Counted from the stretch's first letter, positions 16,872-25,963 are shown. The stretch is 39,492 nucleotides of DNA from Treponema berlinense (GCF_900167025.1 NZ_FUXC01000015.1:1-39492); one strand, 5' to 3'. Notes: generated from the sequence alone by a model not told the origin. Numbers and translations are program-made.

Positions 16872-16948
16872 ATTCACCTCACTAAGATCGTAAACCTCTT
16901 ACTTAGAGTATTTACTTAAATTAGTAATTTGAATCACGCTAAGCCCTA
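16858..16948. promoter_or_regulatory. 11-bp inverted repeat flanking the integrase promoter
   Basis: TAGGGCTTAGC (16858-16868, inside the first int codons) is the exact inverse of GCTAAGCCCTA (16938-16948). The repeat brackets the int promoter. It may be an arm-type integrase or excisionase site, or an operator for self-control. Confidence 0.5.
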
Positions 16949-16979
16949 CTTTATTGAGTTTAGTAGTATCGTAATTCCT

Positions 16980-16998
16980 TGTAACATAATGAGTTACA
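16980..16998. repeat. Short inverted repeat next to the tRNA fragment
   Basis: TGTAAC and GTTACA are separated by 7 nt, immediately beyond the tRNA 3' end. It could be a core- or arm-type recombination site. No T-run follows, so a terminator is unlikely. Confidence 0.35.
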
Positions 16999-17001
16999 GC
17001 A

Positions 17002-17042
17002 TAGCAGAGGCAGGACTCGAACCTGCGGCCTCCGGGTTATGA
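17002..17042 (-). other. 3' half of a tRNA-Met(CAT) gene, probable integrase att site
   Basis: On the minus strand the sequence runs from the anticodon loop CTCATAA through a stem and variable region to a T-arm (GCAGG, TTCGAGT, CCTGC) and the acceptor end CTCTGCTA; CCA is not encoded. The 5' half is missing: the bases before the anticodon loop do not pair with the anticodon stem, and no D-arm follows. Tyrosine integrases often recombine in the anticodon loop and leave such 3' halves at an element boundary. The adjacent int gene supports this reading. Confidence 0.8.
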
Positions 17043-17238
17043 GGGGGACCTTGGGTACTCCTTACAACCTCACCTCGTATTATTATGCTTCAGATTGCTT
17101 GGATTCTATCGTTTTTGGGTCATTTTTGCAAGTTTTTACTACATAACGCTACAAAAAACTATAGATAACTTTAAAATTTGCTCAATATTGTTGCTCAATA
17201 TCCTGACCTCCTGGCAACTACCCCGGAGGTCAATCCGA
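17043..17238. other. Gene-free spacer between att fragment and ATPase gene
   Basis: No credible gene. It contains a tandem TTGCTCAATAT motif (17178-17203 region) and a 7-bp inverted repeat GACCTCC/GGAGGTC (17205-17231) just after the ATPase stop. The hairpin lacks a T-run, so a terminator role is uncertain. Confidence 0.4.
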
Positions 17239-18642
17239 TTATTCCTTATACAAATCTTTCAATTCATAAAGAATCAGCTGTTTTTTGTAAGCCTCATCAA
17301 TTTCTTTATAACCGGATTTCGAGAAAAAACCATATTTGCTGCAAACTAAACCGGTGCTGTTTACCTGTTGAATTTCGTTCCAGATAAGGTTTTTATCTAT
17401 TTCACTATCACGGAATTTTGCTTCGTAGAAAATATAACTGTTATCATTTTCGGTGACCACATCAAACTCACCGTTTTTGTGATTTGCTGGATCGTCATAC
17501 CAATATTTTCCAATTTTCTCAAATGAGTCCTCTAATTCTCCAGAACGATTCTTACGAATCAAAAATTGTTTGCAAACCTGTTCGAAAGTCAGAGGTACAT
17601 AATGCTCTTCAAAATCAGCTTCAATAAATTTATCATAAAAAACTTCTGAATCCATAACTGCAAGGCGGGAAAGATTTCTGTAAATATATTTGAAATAAAA
17701 TAAAGTCAGCTGGTCCGAAATATAATAGCCGGCCTTTTTCTTGTTATTTTCATCGTTAATCGGAGATTCTTTTACAACGATATCCATGCTTATTAACTTA
17801 TCAAGAACATCCACCAGAGTTGGTGAACTTGAAACCTGAGACTGGGAGAGGATATCTTTAAATCGAACAAATCCTTTTGCAAGAGCTTCAAAGACTTCAT
17901 AGGCATTTTGCATTTTTGAAATTTCAGATTTCAGGTGCATCTGAACTTCATTTTCAAAACGACTGCCTGGACTTGCAATCAAATCAATTATATTCTGCTT
18001 AACAGTCTTGGATGAATCTATTCGCCTGTTGTAATAAGGAATTCCGCCAAAAACAGAATATAAACGAACCTTATCCTCGTCACTAAAATCCTGATAGAAG
18101 AGTGAAGAATCATAATAATCCATAGCCTTAAGATTCATGAATAAATCAAAACGACCAAAAAGAGGATTTTCTTCAGAAAGCAAAGACTTCATAGTTTCTA
18201 CATAAGAACCGCACAGAATAAGCTTTAATTTTGAAGTGGATTTATTATTGTCGATAAAAGACTGAATTATGCTGTCCAGGCCTTCTACAACTTTCCGGAT
18301 ATAAGGATATTCGTCAATTACAACAATTAATTCTTTTTCTTTGGCTTGTTTATAGAGAAATGCAAGAGTTGATTCAAAGGTATCAAAGGCCAATGGTGGT
18401 AGACCAAAAGTTTCTGAAATAATTTCGCAAAGAGATTTAACATTATTTATTTCAGAAGTTTCTTTGCACTCATAATAAATTGAAGTTGTTTTTGTTCCTT
18501 TCAGACAATGCTTAATCAGTTCTGTTTTACCAACACGACGACGACCATAGATAAGGGCTGCTACATCCTTATCTGAATTAAAAAACTTTGAGATTGCTTT
18601 AATGTTTTCTTTTCTTCCAAAAAAAGGTTCATCTAGTGTCAT
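17239..18642 (-). CDS. AAA ATPase with DUF234-type nuclease-like C terminus
   Basis: This 467-aa ATPase_2/DUF234-type protein has Walker A GRRRVGKT (33-40) and Walker B IVVIDEYPY (about 106-114). An HTH-like region lies around residues 250-300, and the C-terminal part has a PD-(D/E)xK-like pattern: GEFDVVTEND, then IFYEAKFRD (about residues 398-419). The biochemical role of the family is not defined. It stands alone, with AGGAG 7 nt before the ATG, a TATAAT box, and a palindrome between box and start. It is a different family from the DUF4143 ATPase at 1364. It may be an independent moron-like gene of the island. Confidence 0.85.
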   Translation of the reverse strand: MTLDEPFFGRKENIKAISKFFNSDKDVAALIYGRRRVGKTELIKHCLKGTKTTSIYYECKETSEINNVKSLCEIISETFGLPPLAFDTFESTLAFLYKQAKEKELIVVIDEYPYIRKVVEGLDSIIQSFIDNNKSTSKLKLILCGSYVETMKSLLSEENPLFGRFDLFMNLKAMDYYDSSLFYQDFSDEDKVRLYSVFGGIPYYNRRIDSSKTVKQNIIDLIASPGSRFENEVQMHLKSEISKMQNAYEVFEALAKGFVRFKDILSQSQVSSSPTLVDVLDKLISMDIVVKESPINDENNKKKAGYYISDQLTLFYFKYIYRNLSRLAVMDSEVFYDKFIEADFEEHYVPLTFEQVCKQFLIRKNRSGELEDSFEKIGKYWYDDPANHKNGEFDVVTENDNSYIFYEAKFRDSEIDKNLIWNEIQQVNSTGLVCSKYGFFSKSGYKEIDEAYKKQLILYELKDLYKE

Positions 18643-18672
18643 TTAGAAACTCCTTTTACTCGATTGTATTCG

Positions 18673-18699
18673 ACTCGGCTGTAACCGAGTAAAATTATA
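18673..18699 (-). promoter_or_regulatory. Promoter with palindromic operator of the DUF234 ATPase gene
   Basis: TATAAT (minus strand, 18699-18694) is followed three bases later by a perfect palindrome ACTCGG, 6 nt, CCGAGT (18690-18673). A further half site (CGAGT) lies about 10 nt downstream. A protein bound there would sit on the transcription start. Confidence 0.6.
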
Positions 18700-18796
18700 A
18701 TACTAAAAGGAAATGCAGTCAAGGATGGGATTCTCATATTTCTGTTGCTAATTTTTGAGATGATTTATTGTAAATTAACAATTATTGCTGTTATGG

Positions 18797-20032
18797 TCAT
18801 TTGTACTCTTCTTTCCAGCTGATTATTTCTTGTTCGAGTTTTTGATTATGTTGTAGCATATATTCCATGATTTCTTTATGGCATCCATTACCAATCAAGG
18901 CTTTAGCTTTTGAGATGTCGTTTTCTTCGAGTGCCTTTGCAAAAGCAGAATAAGTTTTGAGTTCCGTAATTCCCATTTTGTAAGGCTCAAAATTTATAAG
19001 AGTTTTTGAACGAAGATTTTCCAAAATATAAAAACCATCCGGGTCAATGTCGCCAAAATGAAAATAGTCTTTTTCTGCGTTTTGATTGTAGATTGTCTTC
19101 AAAAAGTTTTGCTTTGCGCTATTATGGTAGCCCGAGAGAAAAATATAAAAAGTATCATCCTCGTTGATTCTATTGAATGAAGTCAAATTTTCAACAGTCA
19201 TTATTTTAGAATCTGTTATTTCAAAAGAAACAATTTTTCTGATTGAGGCGGAAGAAATGCCAAGCGGAATATCTGAACAGATTTTTGAAACATTTCCGTT
19301 TTCAAAAACTATTGTCCCATTGCCCTTGAAATACACATAAGAAGGGTTTGCAAAAATACCGCATTCTTCAAGAATTACTTTATTAACTTCTTTTTCATCG
19401 GCACAATTTTCAATTAAAAAATCAAAATAACCGCTCTTTTTCAAAATGCGTAAGACTTTTGTTTTGTATTTTGATTCCCATGTTTTTGAATTTGATAACA
19501 CGGAAATCGAAAGTTCTCGTTCCAAAATTTCATTCTTGTTTTGTAAAATAAAAACTAAAAGTGCAAGTATATCTTTTGCCTCGCTTTGAAGATATTCGGA
19601 ATTTTTCCCAGATTCTAGTCGTTCGATTTGACTTTTGCAAAAATCCTTTATTATTTTGTGCACAGATGAATCATCAAAAAAAGTTGAGTAAAAATTTATT
19701 TCTTCTTTTATTCTCGTATTCCTATCTTTGACTCCAAGAATTGTTCGAATCTTGTTCCAATTTTCATCAGAGGAAATAGCTGTAATCTTTGAAACTCTAT
19801 CCTGTTTTTTTGAAATAATGACAAGAGAGTTGATTTGCAAAATTTCTATATCGTTCTCAAAATCTTTTATTTTGTCGATATCTGTAAAATCATTGTTGTA
19901 ATCAGGGAAAACTTTTTCTGGCAATATAGAGAATGATTGCGTAACTTCATTCTGACCGTCATAAGTTTTACTTGATTCATATTTTTTGAGAAGTAATTCC
20001 AGTATTTTCTTTTGTATTTTTGAATATGCCAT
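18797..20032 (-). CDS. jetD: Wadjet subunit JetD (toprim-type nuclease)
   Basis: JetD is the nuclease of the Wadjet complex, which extrudes and cuts closed circular plasmid DNA. This 411-aa protein has an N-terminal region (DUF3322-like) and a C-terminal toprim-like domain (DUF2220-like) with the metal-binding GDIDPDG at about residue 327. The ATG at 20032 follows the JetC stop (TAA) by one base and is preferred to an in-frame start 14 codons upstream inside jetC. It is the last gene of the jetABCD operon. All expected parts are present. Confidence 0.9.
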   Translation of the reverse strand: MAYSKIQKKILELLLKKYESSKTYDGQNEVTQSFSILPEKVFPDYNNDFTDIDKIKDFENDIEILQINSLVIISKKQDRVSKITAISSDENWNKIRTILGVKDRNTRIKEEINFYSTFFDDSSVHKIIKDFCKSQIERLESGKNSEYLQSEAKDILALLVFILQNKNEILERELSISVLSNSKTWESKYKTKVLRILKKSGYFDFLIENCADEKEVNKVILEECGIFANPSYVYFKGNGTIVFENGNVSKICSDIPLGISSASIRKIVSFEITDSKIMTVENLTSFNRINEDDTFYIFLSGYHNSAKQNFLKTIYNQNAEKDYFHFGDIDPDGFYILENLRSKTLINFEPYKMGITELKTYSAFAKALEENDISKAKALIGNGCHKEIMEYMLQHNQKLEQEIISWKEEYK

Positions 20033-20033
20033 T

Positions 20034-23000
20034 TTACTGCCTAAAACCTTCAATTGGTTTTGTGTAGCGACCATCCGTATAGAGTGCTACAGTGTTATCA
20101 ATGTAACGACCTATAGAATCTATTTTTTCAGGAGGAGCAGCATAGAAAACCTGGAAGTTATTATCCTCCAAAAATTTTACCATCTGTTCAATTCGTTCTT
20201 TTGATAAAGCTGAAAAAGCTTCATCAATAAATGCAATTCTCGCACATGTTACATTTTTAGGATAAAATTGCAAAAGGCTTGCGGCTAGAACAATAAAGTA
20301 AGGCGTCTGTTTTTCACCACCAGAAGCAGAACCTTGTTTTTTCGACAAATCAGTTTCAGTAATTTCATCACCAGAATTACTCTTTATGAGCATGTCATAA
20401 TTATAATAATTTCTATAATCCGAGTAGTCGTTTTCATCTTCACTTGAAAGAATCTTTTCCAAGAAATCCTGTACATCAGAATTTAATTTTTCATCATTAC
20501 CAGAATCTGAACTGAATAAATCCGGATTTCCTTGTAATGCAGACAAATTGTCTAAAATAGTGAAGAAAATTTCTCTATCACCTTTGGGAAGCATTTTGAA
20601 TTGATAAATATCACGACCAAAAGGGATGCGTTTAAGTTCTGAGTTAATCTTATCTATTTCTTCTTTTGCTTTATCAATATTTTCTTTTAATTCTGATACA
20701 AAATCATGAAGGAAAACATCACGTAATTTTACAGATTGTTCTTCTAATTTATCTTTCGCTTCATCGATTTTTACATTTGCAACATTTCTGTACTGCTCTC
20801 GATAAAAAGAAATAAATTCAATTCCACGATTATCGAGTGGTAAATCAGAAAGCTTATTGTATTCAAGTTGAATATTTTCTAGATTCTTTTTGGCATTTTC
20901 TACATCTACATTTAATTGTTTCATATGTTTTTCGCCAATTACAATTGGATTCTTTCTTAATGTAGATTGTCTTTCATATTCAGCAATCATCTCGGCTTCA
21001 AGTTCTGGATTTTCTTTTATAAGTTCAGTGTATGTTTCTTTACGAGAATTAGAATCTGATACCAGATACTCTATTTCTTTTTGGATAGAATTTATTTTAT
21101 TTGAATTTGTTGTACAGTATTCAATTGCTTTCTCTTCTTTTGTTTTTGCTGAATCATAATTCTTTTGAGCAAATTCAATTTCTTTCATTGCTGCAAGCAT
21201 ATCCGGACTATTTCTCAATTCTTCAATTTGAGAAACAAGTTCATTCTTGCGTTTAGTTTGAATCCTTAAACTTTCTTTGGAATCAAAATTATAATCAGAA
21301 GCATCCCAATTTATATTTTCTATTAAGCGTTTTAATTGTTCTGTTTTAGATATACTTTCTCTTACAACATCAATATTTGAAAGCAATTCTTCTTTATCTT
21401 TCTGAGTTTGTTTAAGCTGAATCTTTATAACATCATTACCCATACAGAATTTTGTTTTGCGAATTTCCATAAGACTAGCAGAATAACTTTTTGCAAGTGT
21501 TCCATCCATCATAAGCGCACCTTTAGGATGCTCATGGAGCTCATATTCAGTTTCACAAAGATGAATGCCATTCAAAAGATAATTTGCATATTTTCTTGCA
21601 GCTTTATTCTTTATATTCAAAACCGAGGCTGCAGAATCTTGTATTATTTCGCTTTCCTGAATCTTATCAGTCAGAACTACATTGGTTGTGAACATTCGTT
21701 TTTCACGTAGTATATTTAAGGCTGCAGAGCAAGCATCATCATCAACGATAATAAAGTATCGTTTTCTACCGAGGAAGGTTTCTATCGAAGGACGCCATTT
21801 TTCGTCTGTAAAAGACTCAACCAGTTCTGCAAAAAATCTTACTGGGCTTTGAATACCACGTTTTTCAAACTCCGCTTTAATAATAAGTTTTGATTCTTCT
21901 GCTTCATCTGGAAATGAGACAATATTTGCATCGAGTTCTTTTATTCGTTTTTCTGTTTTTGAAAGTTCTTCTTTTAATTCATAAAGCCTATCTTCTTTTC
22001 GTCCAATATCTTTTATCAAAAGAATATTCTGATTTTTAGCCTTTTCTCCATAAGATAAAAAAGTTTGACGTTTTTCTGAAGTAGTGAAATCACTTTCTGC
22101 AAGATTTTCAAGAATAGATTTTTCTTTCTCTTCTACATTAATAAAATCTTTAAGTACAAAAATAAGTGACTTTAAGGCAATCTGAAGTTGTTTTAATTGT
22201 GCTAATGAGTTTTCATCTTCTATTATTTTTTTTGAACAAACATCTCTTTCTTCTTCGAGTTTTTCAAGGCCTGCTTTTACATTTGCATTTTTACCCTCTG
22301 CCTCAGAAAGAAGTTTTCTAGCCTTTTCAAGGTTTGATGCAGCTTCTTCTCGTGTTTTTGCTAGATTTATTTTTTCGATTTTAAGATTTTCAAGTTCAAT
22401 GTTTTTATTTTTAATTTCAATTATATTCTTGTTGATGTACTGATATTCAAACATCATGGAACGAAGAGTTTTTGTTTTGAGTTGTTTTTCGTATTCTTTA
22501 GTTGTTTCTTCAATCTGATCAAGAACTGTTTTTCTTGTTTTGATGTTTTCAAACATAATACGTGCTTCTTCATAAAGCTTTTTCTGTTCACGTAAAAGAT
22601 CAAGAGAATGAACTGGTATATCAGCTAAAACGGAATCTTGAAGAAATTTATCTACATTACGTTCAGGATCAAATGCCGTCATTTTTAAAAGTTTTTCCCT
22701 GAACTTCTTTGCATCTCCTCGAATTCCAAGAACTCGTTTTACCTGTTCAATTGCTTTATCTCTTCCTAAAAAATCTCCAGCCTTAATAGGGATACCTTTA
22801 ACTGTCAGATTATTTTTTGCTGTTGTAATAAATCGTTTTTCTTTTAATGCCTCAATATCATAAAAGTTTATATCATCAAATCTACAGTTATCAAAAATAA
22901 ACCATTTGCTTTCAGCGGCATCTTGTGGATTCTTTGATTCCATACAAACAGCTACAACAAAATATTTTTGAGAAGCCGGATCAAAGAATTCCATGGCGAT

Positions 23001-23285
23001 GTAACTTGTAACAGCATTTTTGCGTAAATATCTGTCAGAGCCATTAGTTTTTCTGTCTCCATGGATGTATGCAGTTACATTTCTATCTTTATCATCTGCA
23101 GCTTTATTGAACTGCCTGTTAGCAGTTAAAAGATAAAGCATTGCATCAAGTATTGTGGTTTTTCCAGTTCCATTTACACCAGTAAATAGAGTCGAAGAAC
23201 CTAATTCTATTATCTCATTCTGGAAGCATGACCAGTTAATTAAAAGGAGACGTTTAGCTGTTTTACGATTTAAGATTTCTGTCAT
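20034..23285 (-). CDS. jetC: Wadjet subunit JetC (SMC-like ATPase)
   Basis: JetC is the SMC/MukB-like motor that extrudes DNA loops. This 1083-aa protein has Walker A GVNGTGKTT (36-44), two long coiled-coil arms (about 270-420 and 640-920) around a hinge (about 480-600), an ABC signature SGGEKQ (988-993) and Walker B IAFIDEAFSAL (about 1017-1027). The motifs are intact, and the length matches the family. The start overlaps the jetB stop (ATGA), and jetD follows after one base. Its closest described partners form the condensin-like JetABC complex with JetD as nuclease. Confidence 0.93.
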   Translation of the reverse strand: MTEILNRKTAKRLLLINWSCFQNEIIELGSSTLFTGVNGTGKTTILDAMLYLLTANRQFNKAADDKDRNVTAYIHGDRKTNGSDRYLRKNAVTSYIAMEFFDPASQKYFVVAVCMESKNPQDAAESKWFIFDNCRFDDINFYDIEALKEKRFITTAKNNLTVKGIPIKAGDFLGRDKAIEQVKRVLGIRGDAKKFREKLLKMTAFDPERNVDKFLQDSVLADIPVHSLDLLREQKKLYEEARIMFENIKTRKTVLDQIEETTKEYEKQLKTKTLRSMMFEYQYINKNIIEIKNKNIELENLKIEKINLAKTREEAASNLEKARKLLSEAEGKNANVKAGLEKLEEERDVCSKKIIEDENSLAQLKQLQIALKSLIFVLKDFINVEEKEKSILENLAESDFTTSEKRQTFLSYGEKAKNQNILLIKDIGRKEDRLYELKEELSKTEKRIKELDANIVSFPDEAEESKLIIKAEFEKRGIQSPVRFFAELVESFTDEKWRPSIETFLGRKRYFIIVDDDACSAALNILREKRMFTTNVVLTDKIQESEIIQDSAASVLNIKNKAARKYANYLLNGIHLCETEYELHEHPKGALMMDGTLAKSYSASLMEIRKTKFCMGNDVIKIQLKQTQKDKEELLSNIDVVRESISKTEQLKRLIENINWDASDYNFDSKESLRIQTKRKNELVSQIEELRNSPDMLAAMKEIEFAQKNYDSAKTKEEKAIEYCTTNSNKINSIQKEIEYLVSDSNSRKETYTELIKENPELEAEMIAEYERQSTLRKNPIVIGEKHMKQLNVDVENAKKNLENIQLEYNKLSDLPLDNRGIEFISFYREQYRNVANVKIDEAKDKLEEQSVKLRDVFLHDFVSELKENIDKAKEEIDKINSELKRIPFGRDIYQFKMLPKGDREIFFTILDNLSALQGNPDLFSSDSGNDEKLNSDVQDFLEKILSSEDENDYSDYRNYYNYDMLIKSNSGDEITETDLSKKQGSASGGEKQTPYFIVLAASLLQFYPKNVTCARIAFIDEAFSALSKERIEQMVKFLEDNNFQVFYAAPPEKIDSIGRYIDNTVALYTDGRYTKPIEGFRQ

Positions 23286-24010
23286 TCTGCATCTCCTGTT
23301 GACTCATCAAATTCAATATCAAAAGAATCTATATCTGACTCAGATACATCACTTTCATCATCTTCAAAATTAATATTTGAATCTTGATTTCTAAATTTTG
23401 CTTCTGTAGTACTTACAAACTCAGCGAATTCTTTTTCATCAAGGGCAAACTGAAGTGAAGGAAATAAAATAATACAAAAATCATTGGCTCCAACTTCCCC
23501 TTTTGTAGCAATTAAATTGAATTTTGAAAACAATCCCAATAACTCAGTCCAGCGTCCTTTATCGATATTATCCTTAAAATCATATTTATCAAGTTCTATA
23601 TTTATATCAGCAAGGGTAACTGTAATCTGTTTTGCTAAAGAACCGCTCCTTATTTTTTCAGAATATAAAGACCATAAACAACACAGAACAATAGTTTCAG
23701 TCTTCTTAAAAAGATATTTATTTACAGTAAGTTTTGCGCTTTCTCCCACTCCTGTATAATTTTGCAGCATTACAACTCCTGCATCTTTAGAAACTGCAAC
23801 ATCGAAGCCCATATATGAAAAATACTTTGTTAGAAAATCAGAATATTTAGATGCGAAAAAATACATTCTGCGGTTATCTTCGTCTTTATCACGGACAATA
23901 AATGTCTTTTTTAAGAGCGTTCTACATACTCTCTGGAACAAAAGTTTTTCTTGAGAAGTAAATGTTGAAGACCAATATTCATCAGCTGTCATTTTTTTGT
24001 AGCCTCCCAT
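23282..24010 (-). CDS. jetB: Wadjet subunit JetB (kleisin-associated, KITE/MukE-like)
   Basis: JetB corresponds to the MukE-like (KITE) subunit that sits between JetA and JetC. This 242-aa protein has winged-helix-like segments and ends in a strongly acidic tail rich in Asp and Glu (residues ~205-242). There are no catalytic motifs. Its first 22 nt overlap the end of jetA, and its stop overlaps the jetC start, so translation is coupled. The family call rests mainly on position, size and acidic tail; the A and B types here resemble the DUF5716/DUF6063-type Wadjet subgroup more than the original DUF3375/DUF4194 type. Confidence 0.83.
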   Translation of the reverse strand: MGGYKKMTADEYWSSTFTSQEKLLFQRVCRTLLKKTFIVRDKDEDNRRMYFFASKYSDFLTKYFSYMGFDVAVSKDAGVVMLQNYTGVGESAKLTVNKYLFKKTETIVLCCLWSLYSEKIRSGSLAKQITVTLADINIELDKYDFKDNIDKGRWTELLGLFSKFNLIATKGEVGANDFCIILFPSLQFALDEKEFAEFVSTTEAKFRNQDSNINFEDDESDVSESDIDSFDIEFDESTGDAE

Positions 24011-25338
24011 TTTCGCATTTTATAATCATCACTCTTTATATATTCATCATATGAAGTAATATTCCAGCCATTTTCCTTTGCATAAGTTAAGGCTGCAAGC
24101 GTTGAGAGCATATTATCTTTGTTCTCTAAAGTAAGTGATGTACTCTCAGGATATTTTTCGAAATAATCTTTTACTTTATCTTTAGAGAATGGATTATCAG
24201 CTTCTTTTTGTAATAATGCAGCCTGTTTTTCTTTCGCTTCCTCACTTAGCTCATAATATTCATTTTCTGTATTCTGATTTAAAGAACTAAATTTTCTTGG
24301 AACATACAAAGAGCTTGTATCTATGAATTCATTTTTTTGTATACGAAATAATGCTTGAAAATCTTCATTATTTGTATCATCAGTTTGAATCAATAGACGG
24401 ACTGCCTGTTCTACACAGCCTTTCAAGTCAAATCCTTTATTGCGAAGCATTCTTTCTCGCGCAATTGCAATTCGGATGTATGTATTAATCTTTTGTTTTA
24501 TATCTTCCATGATTTTGTTATAGTCATCATGTAGGAAGGTTTTAGTTGAATCTATCATTTCAGAAACTCTTTCTTCAGCTTCATCCATGTCGATTTTTTC
24601 TTCATTCATAAGATTTTGAACTATCAAATCGAAAGATTCACCCTTTAGTCTTTCAAGCTCCTGTGTAATATAATTTCTGTAAAGATGAATATTCTGCTGC
24701 TTAACAAGCCTTGAATATTCCCGAATAAAATCTCCATCGCAGTACTTGATAATATTTTCCGTAAGACTTACAAGCGTTCCTTCGTGTAACATTGTTTCAA
24801 TAATCTTTTTAATGGATGTTGAAAGCTTTTTAAGGTCAGATGAGAGAGCTTTTGCATCTTCAAAAGCAGGCCTTACCAGCAAACTATATGGTTCTTTTTT
24901 CTGTTCATTTGTTTGATACTTTAAGCGATTATAAATATTCAAAATATAGTTAGAATATTCTGCTCTACGCGGTTTTGAAAGTTTTTCTAAGAATTCTGCA
25001 AGTGCAATTCCGTTATCAGTCATTACAATATATTTCTCAAAAGTCGTATTATCAGTTTCTTCTTCAATATAACCGGCAGTGACAAACTTTCTAATTATAA
25101 AATTTGCTTGATCGTTTCCAGCTGATAAATCTTCAGTACCATCTTCATTTAGTTCAATATGATTCTGCAAAAGATAGATAGTTAATGAATCCCGAATATC
25201 TGCTCTAGGTAATCTATAAGAAACAGCACTGTTATACTGCTCGTAGATTGCATTCAGACATCCTGCATAAGCTCTATGATTTGCAGAACTTGCGAGACAA
25301 TTAAAAAATCCATCTGGAATAGAATCAAAAACATTCAT
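23989..25338 (-). CDS. jetA: Wadjet subunit JetA (kleisin, MukF-like)
   Basis: JetA is the kleisin subunit that bridges the JetC heads. This 449-aa protein is mostly helical, with an N-terminal winged-helix-like region and a middle coiled coil, and it opens MNVFDSIPDGFF, as DUF5716-type JetA proteins do. It begins the jetABCD set, 37 nt after the DUF1016 fragment, with GAGGA upstream of the ATG. No catalytic motif is expected. Assignment is strong from gene order with an unambiguous JetC and JetD. Confidence 0.85.
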   Translation of the reverse strand: MNVFDSIPDGFFNCLASSANHRAYAGCLNAIYEQYNSAVSYRLPRADIRDSLTIYLLQNHIELNEDGTEDLSAGNDQANFIIRKFVTAGYIEEETDNTTFEKYIVMTDNGIALAEFLEKLSKPRRAEYSNYILNIYNRLKYQTNEQKKEPYSLLVRPAFEDAKALSSDLKKLSTSIKKIIETMLHEGTLVSLTENIIKYCDGDFIREYSRLVKQQNIHLYRNYITQELERLKGESFDLIVQNLMNEEKIDMDEAEERVSEMIDSTKTFLHDDYNKIMEDIKQKINTYIRIAIARERMLRNKGFDLKGCVEQAVRLLIQTDDTNNEDFQALFRIQKNEFIDTSSLYVPRKFSSLNQNTENEYYELSEEAKEKQAALLQKEADNPFSKDKVKDYFEKYPESTSLTLENKDNMLSTLAALTYAKENGWNITSYDEYIKSDDYKMRKWEATKK

Positions 25339-25374
25339 TATATTATTTGAATCCTCTACATAATCTTCTTAATA

Positions 25375-25920
25375 TCATCCAAATCTGGCAGAACTTTCTA
25401 CAACACGATGAATATAGTAGTAGCGTTCCTGGAGATTTTTTACTTTGCTGAAAATTGCAATATGGTGCGAAAAAGGAACTTTGAAGAAATCTTCTACGGG
25501 GAAATCTGCAAGATTAATTCCTGTAAGCTTAAAATCGGTAATCGGGATTACTGATTTTTGGTTGTCTTTTAATTCGTCAGTTATGACTGTTGAATTTGAA
25601 CTGACAGCCAGTAATTCGACAGACGCATCTGTCGAATTTGAATCTTCAAGAAATGCCCAGTTATCATAGAATTGTCGCATATTTTTTAAGTTACTAGCAG
25701 AAAAGCCACGTAATCCAGGTAGGTCTTTTCTAAGCTGGGCACTGATGGTTTCAAGAACACTTGTTCCCCATGTTTTCTTGCCCTTTTTTGAGGAAAGATA
25801 GCGGCCAATTCCATAATAAAGAATGAGTTGAACACGAGTAGTTTCTTTTGCGGCTTGATATTGTGACTGTAAAATTGCTGTTTTTATTGCTTCTACGGCG
25901 GTTATTAATGCTTGTTCCAT
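25375..25920 (-). CDS. DUF1016 (YhcG-like) N-terminal domain protein, truncated
   Basis: Full DUF1016 proteins are about 340 aa: an N-terminal DNA- or partner-binding region and a C-terminal PD-(D/E)xK nuclease. This 181-aa gene keeps only the N-terminal domain (YYGIGRYLSSKKGKKTWG, SASNLKNMRQFYDNW) and stops shortly after RYYYIHRVVESSARFG, so the nuclease is gone. The loop around residues 95-120 contains coding sequence made by a perfect DNA palindrome (25613-25638). The ribosome site AGAGGAA is good, and jetA follows 36 nt later, so it is co-transcribed with the SIR2-STAND gene and Wadjet. It may be a remnant or a stand-alone adaptor. Confidence 0.7.
   Translation of the reverse strand: MEQALITAVEAIKTAILQSQYQAAKETTRVQLILYYGIGRYLSSKKGKKTWGTSVLETISAQLRKDLPGLRGFSASNLKNMRQFYDNWAFLEDSNSTDASVELLAVSSNSTVITDELKDNQKSVIPITDFKLTGINLADFPVEDFFKVPFSHHIAIFSKVKNLQERYYYIHRVVESSARFG
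25613..25638. repeat. Perfect 11-bp palindrome inside the DUF1016 coding region
   Basis: AATTCGACAGA, then CGCA, then TCTGTCGAATT forms a perfect hairpin within coding sequence. A second nested pair, GTCAGTT and AACTGAC, lies about 20-30 bp away (25575-25607). Stacked palindromes in a variable loop look like an inserted short mobile repeat. Confidence 0.6.
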
Positions 25921-25963
25921 TTATATTCCTCTACTATCTAAATTTTCATCTTCCTTTTGTAAA

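Noticed and set aside
17002-17080. Complete tRNA gene
   Set aside because: No D-arm or 5' acceptor strand is found, and the anticodon stem cannot pair on its 5' side.
17205-17231. Rho-independent terminator after the DUF234 ATPase gene
   Set aside because: A 7-bp inverted repeat is present but no T-run follows on the minus strand.
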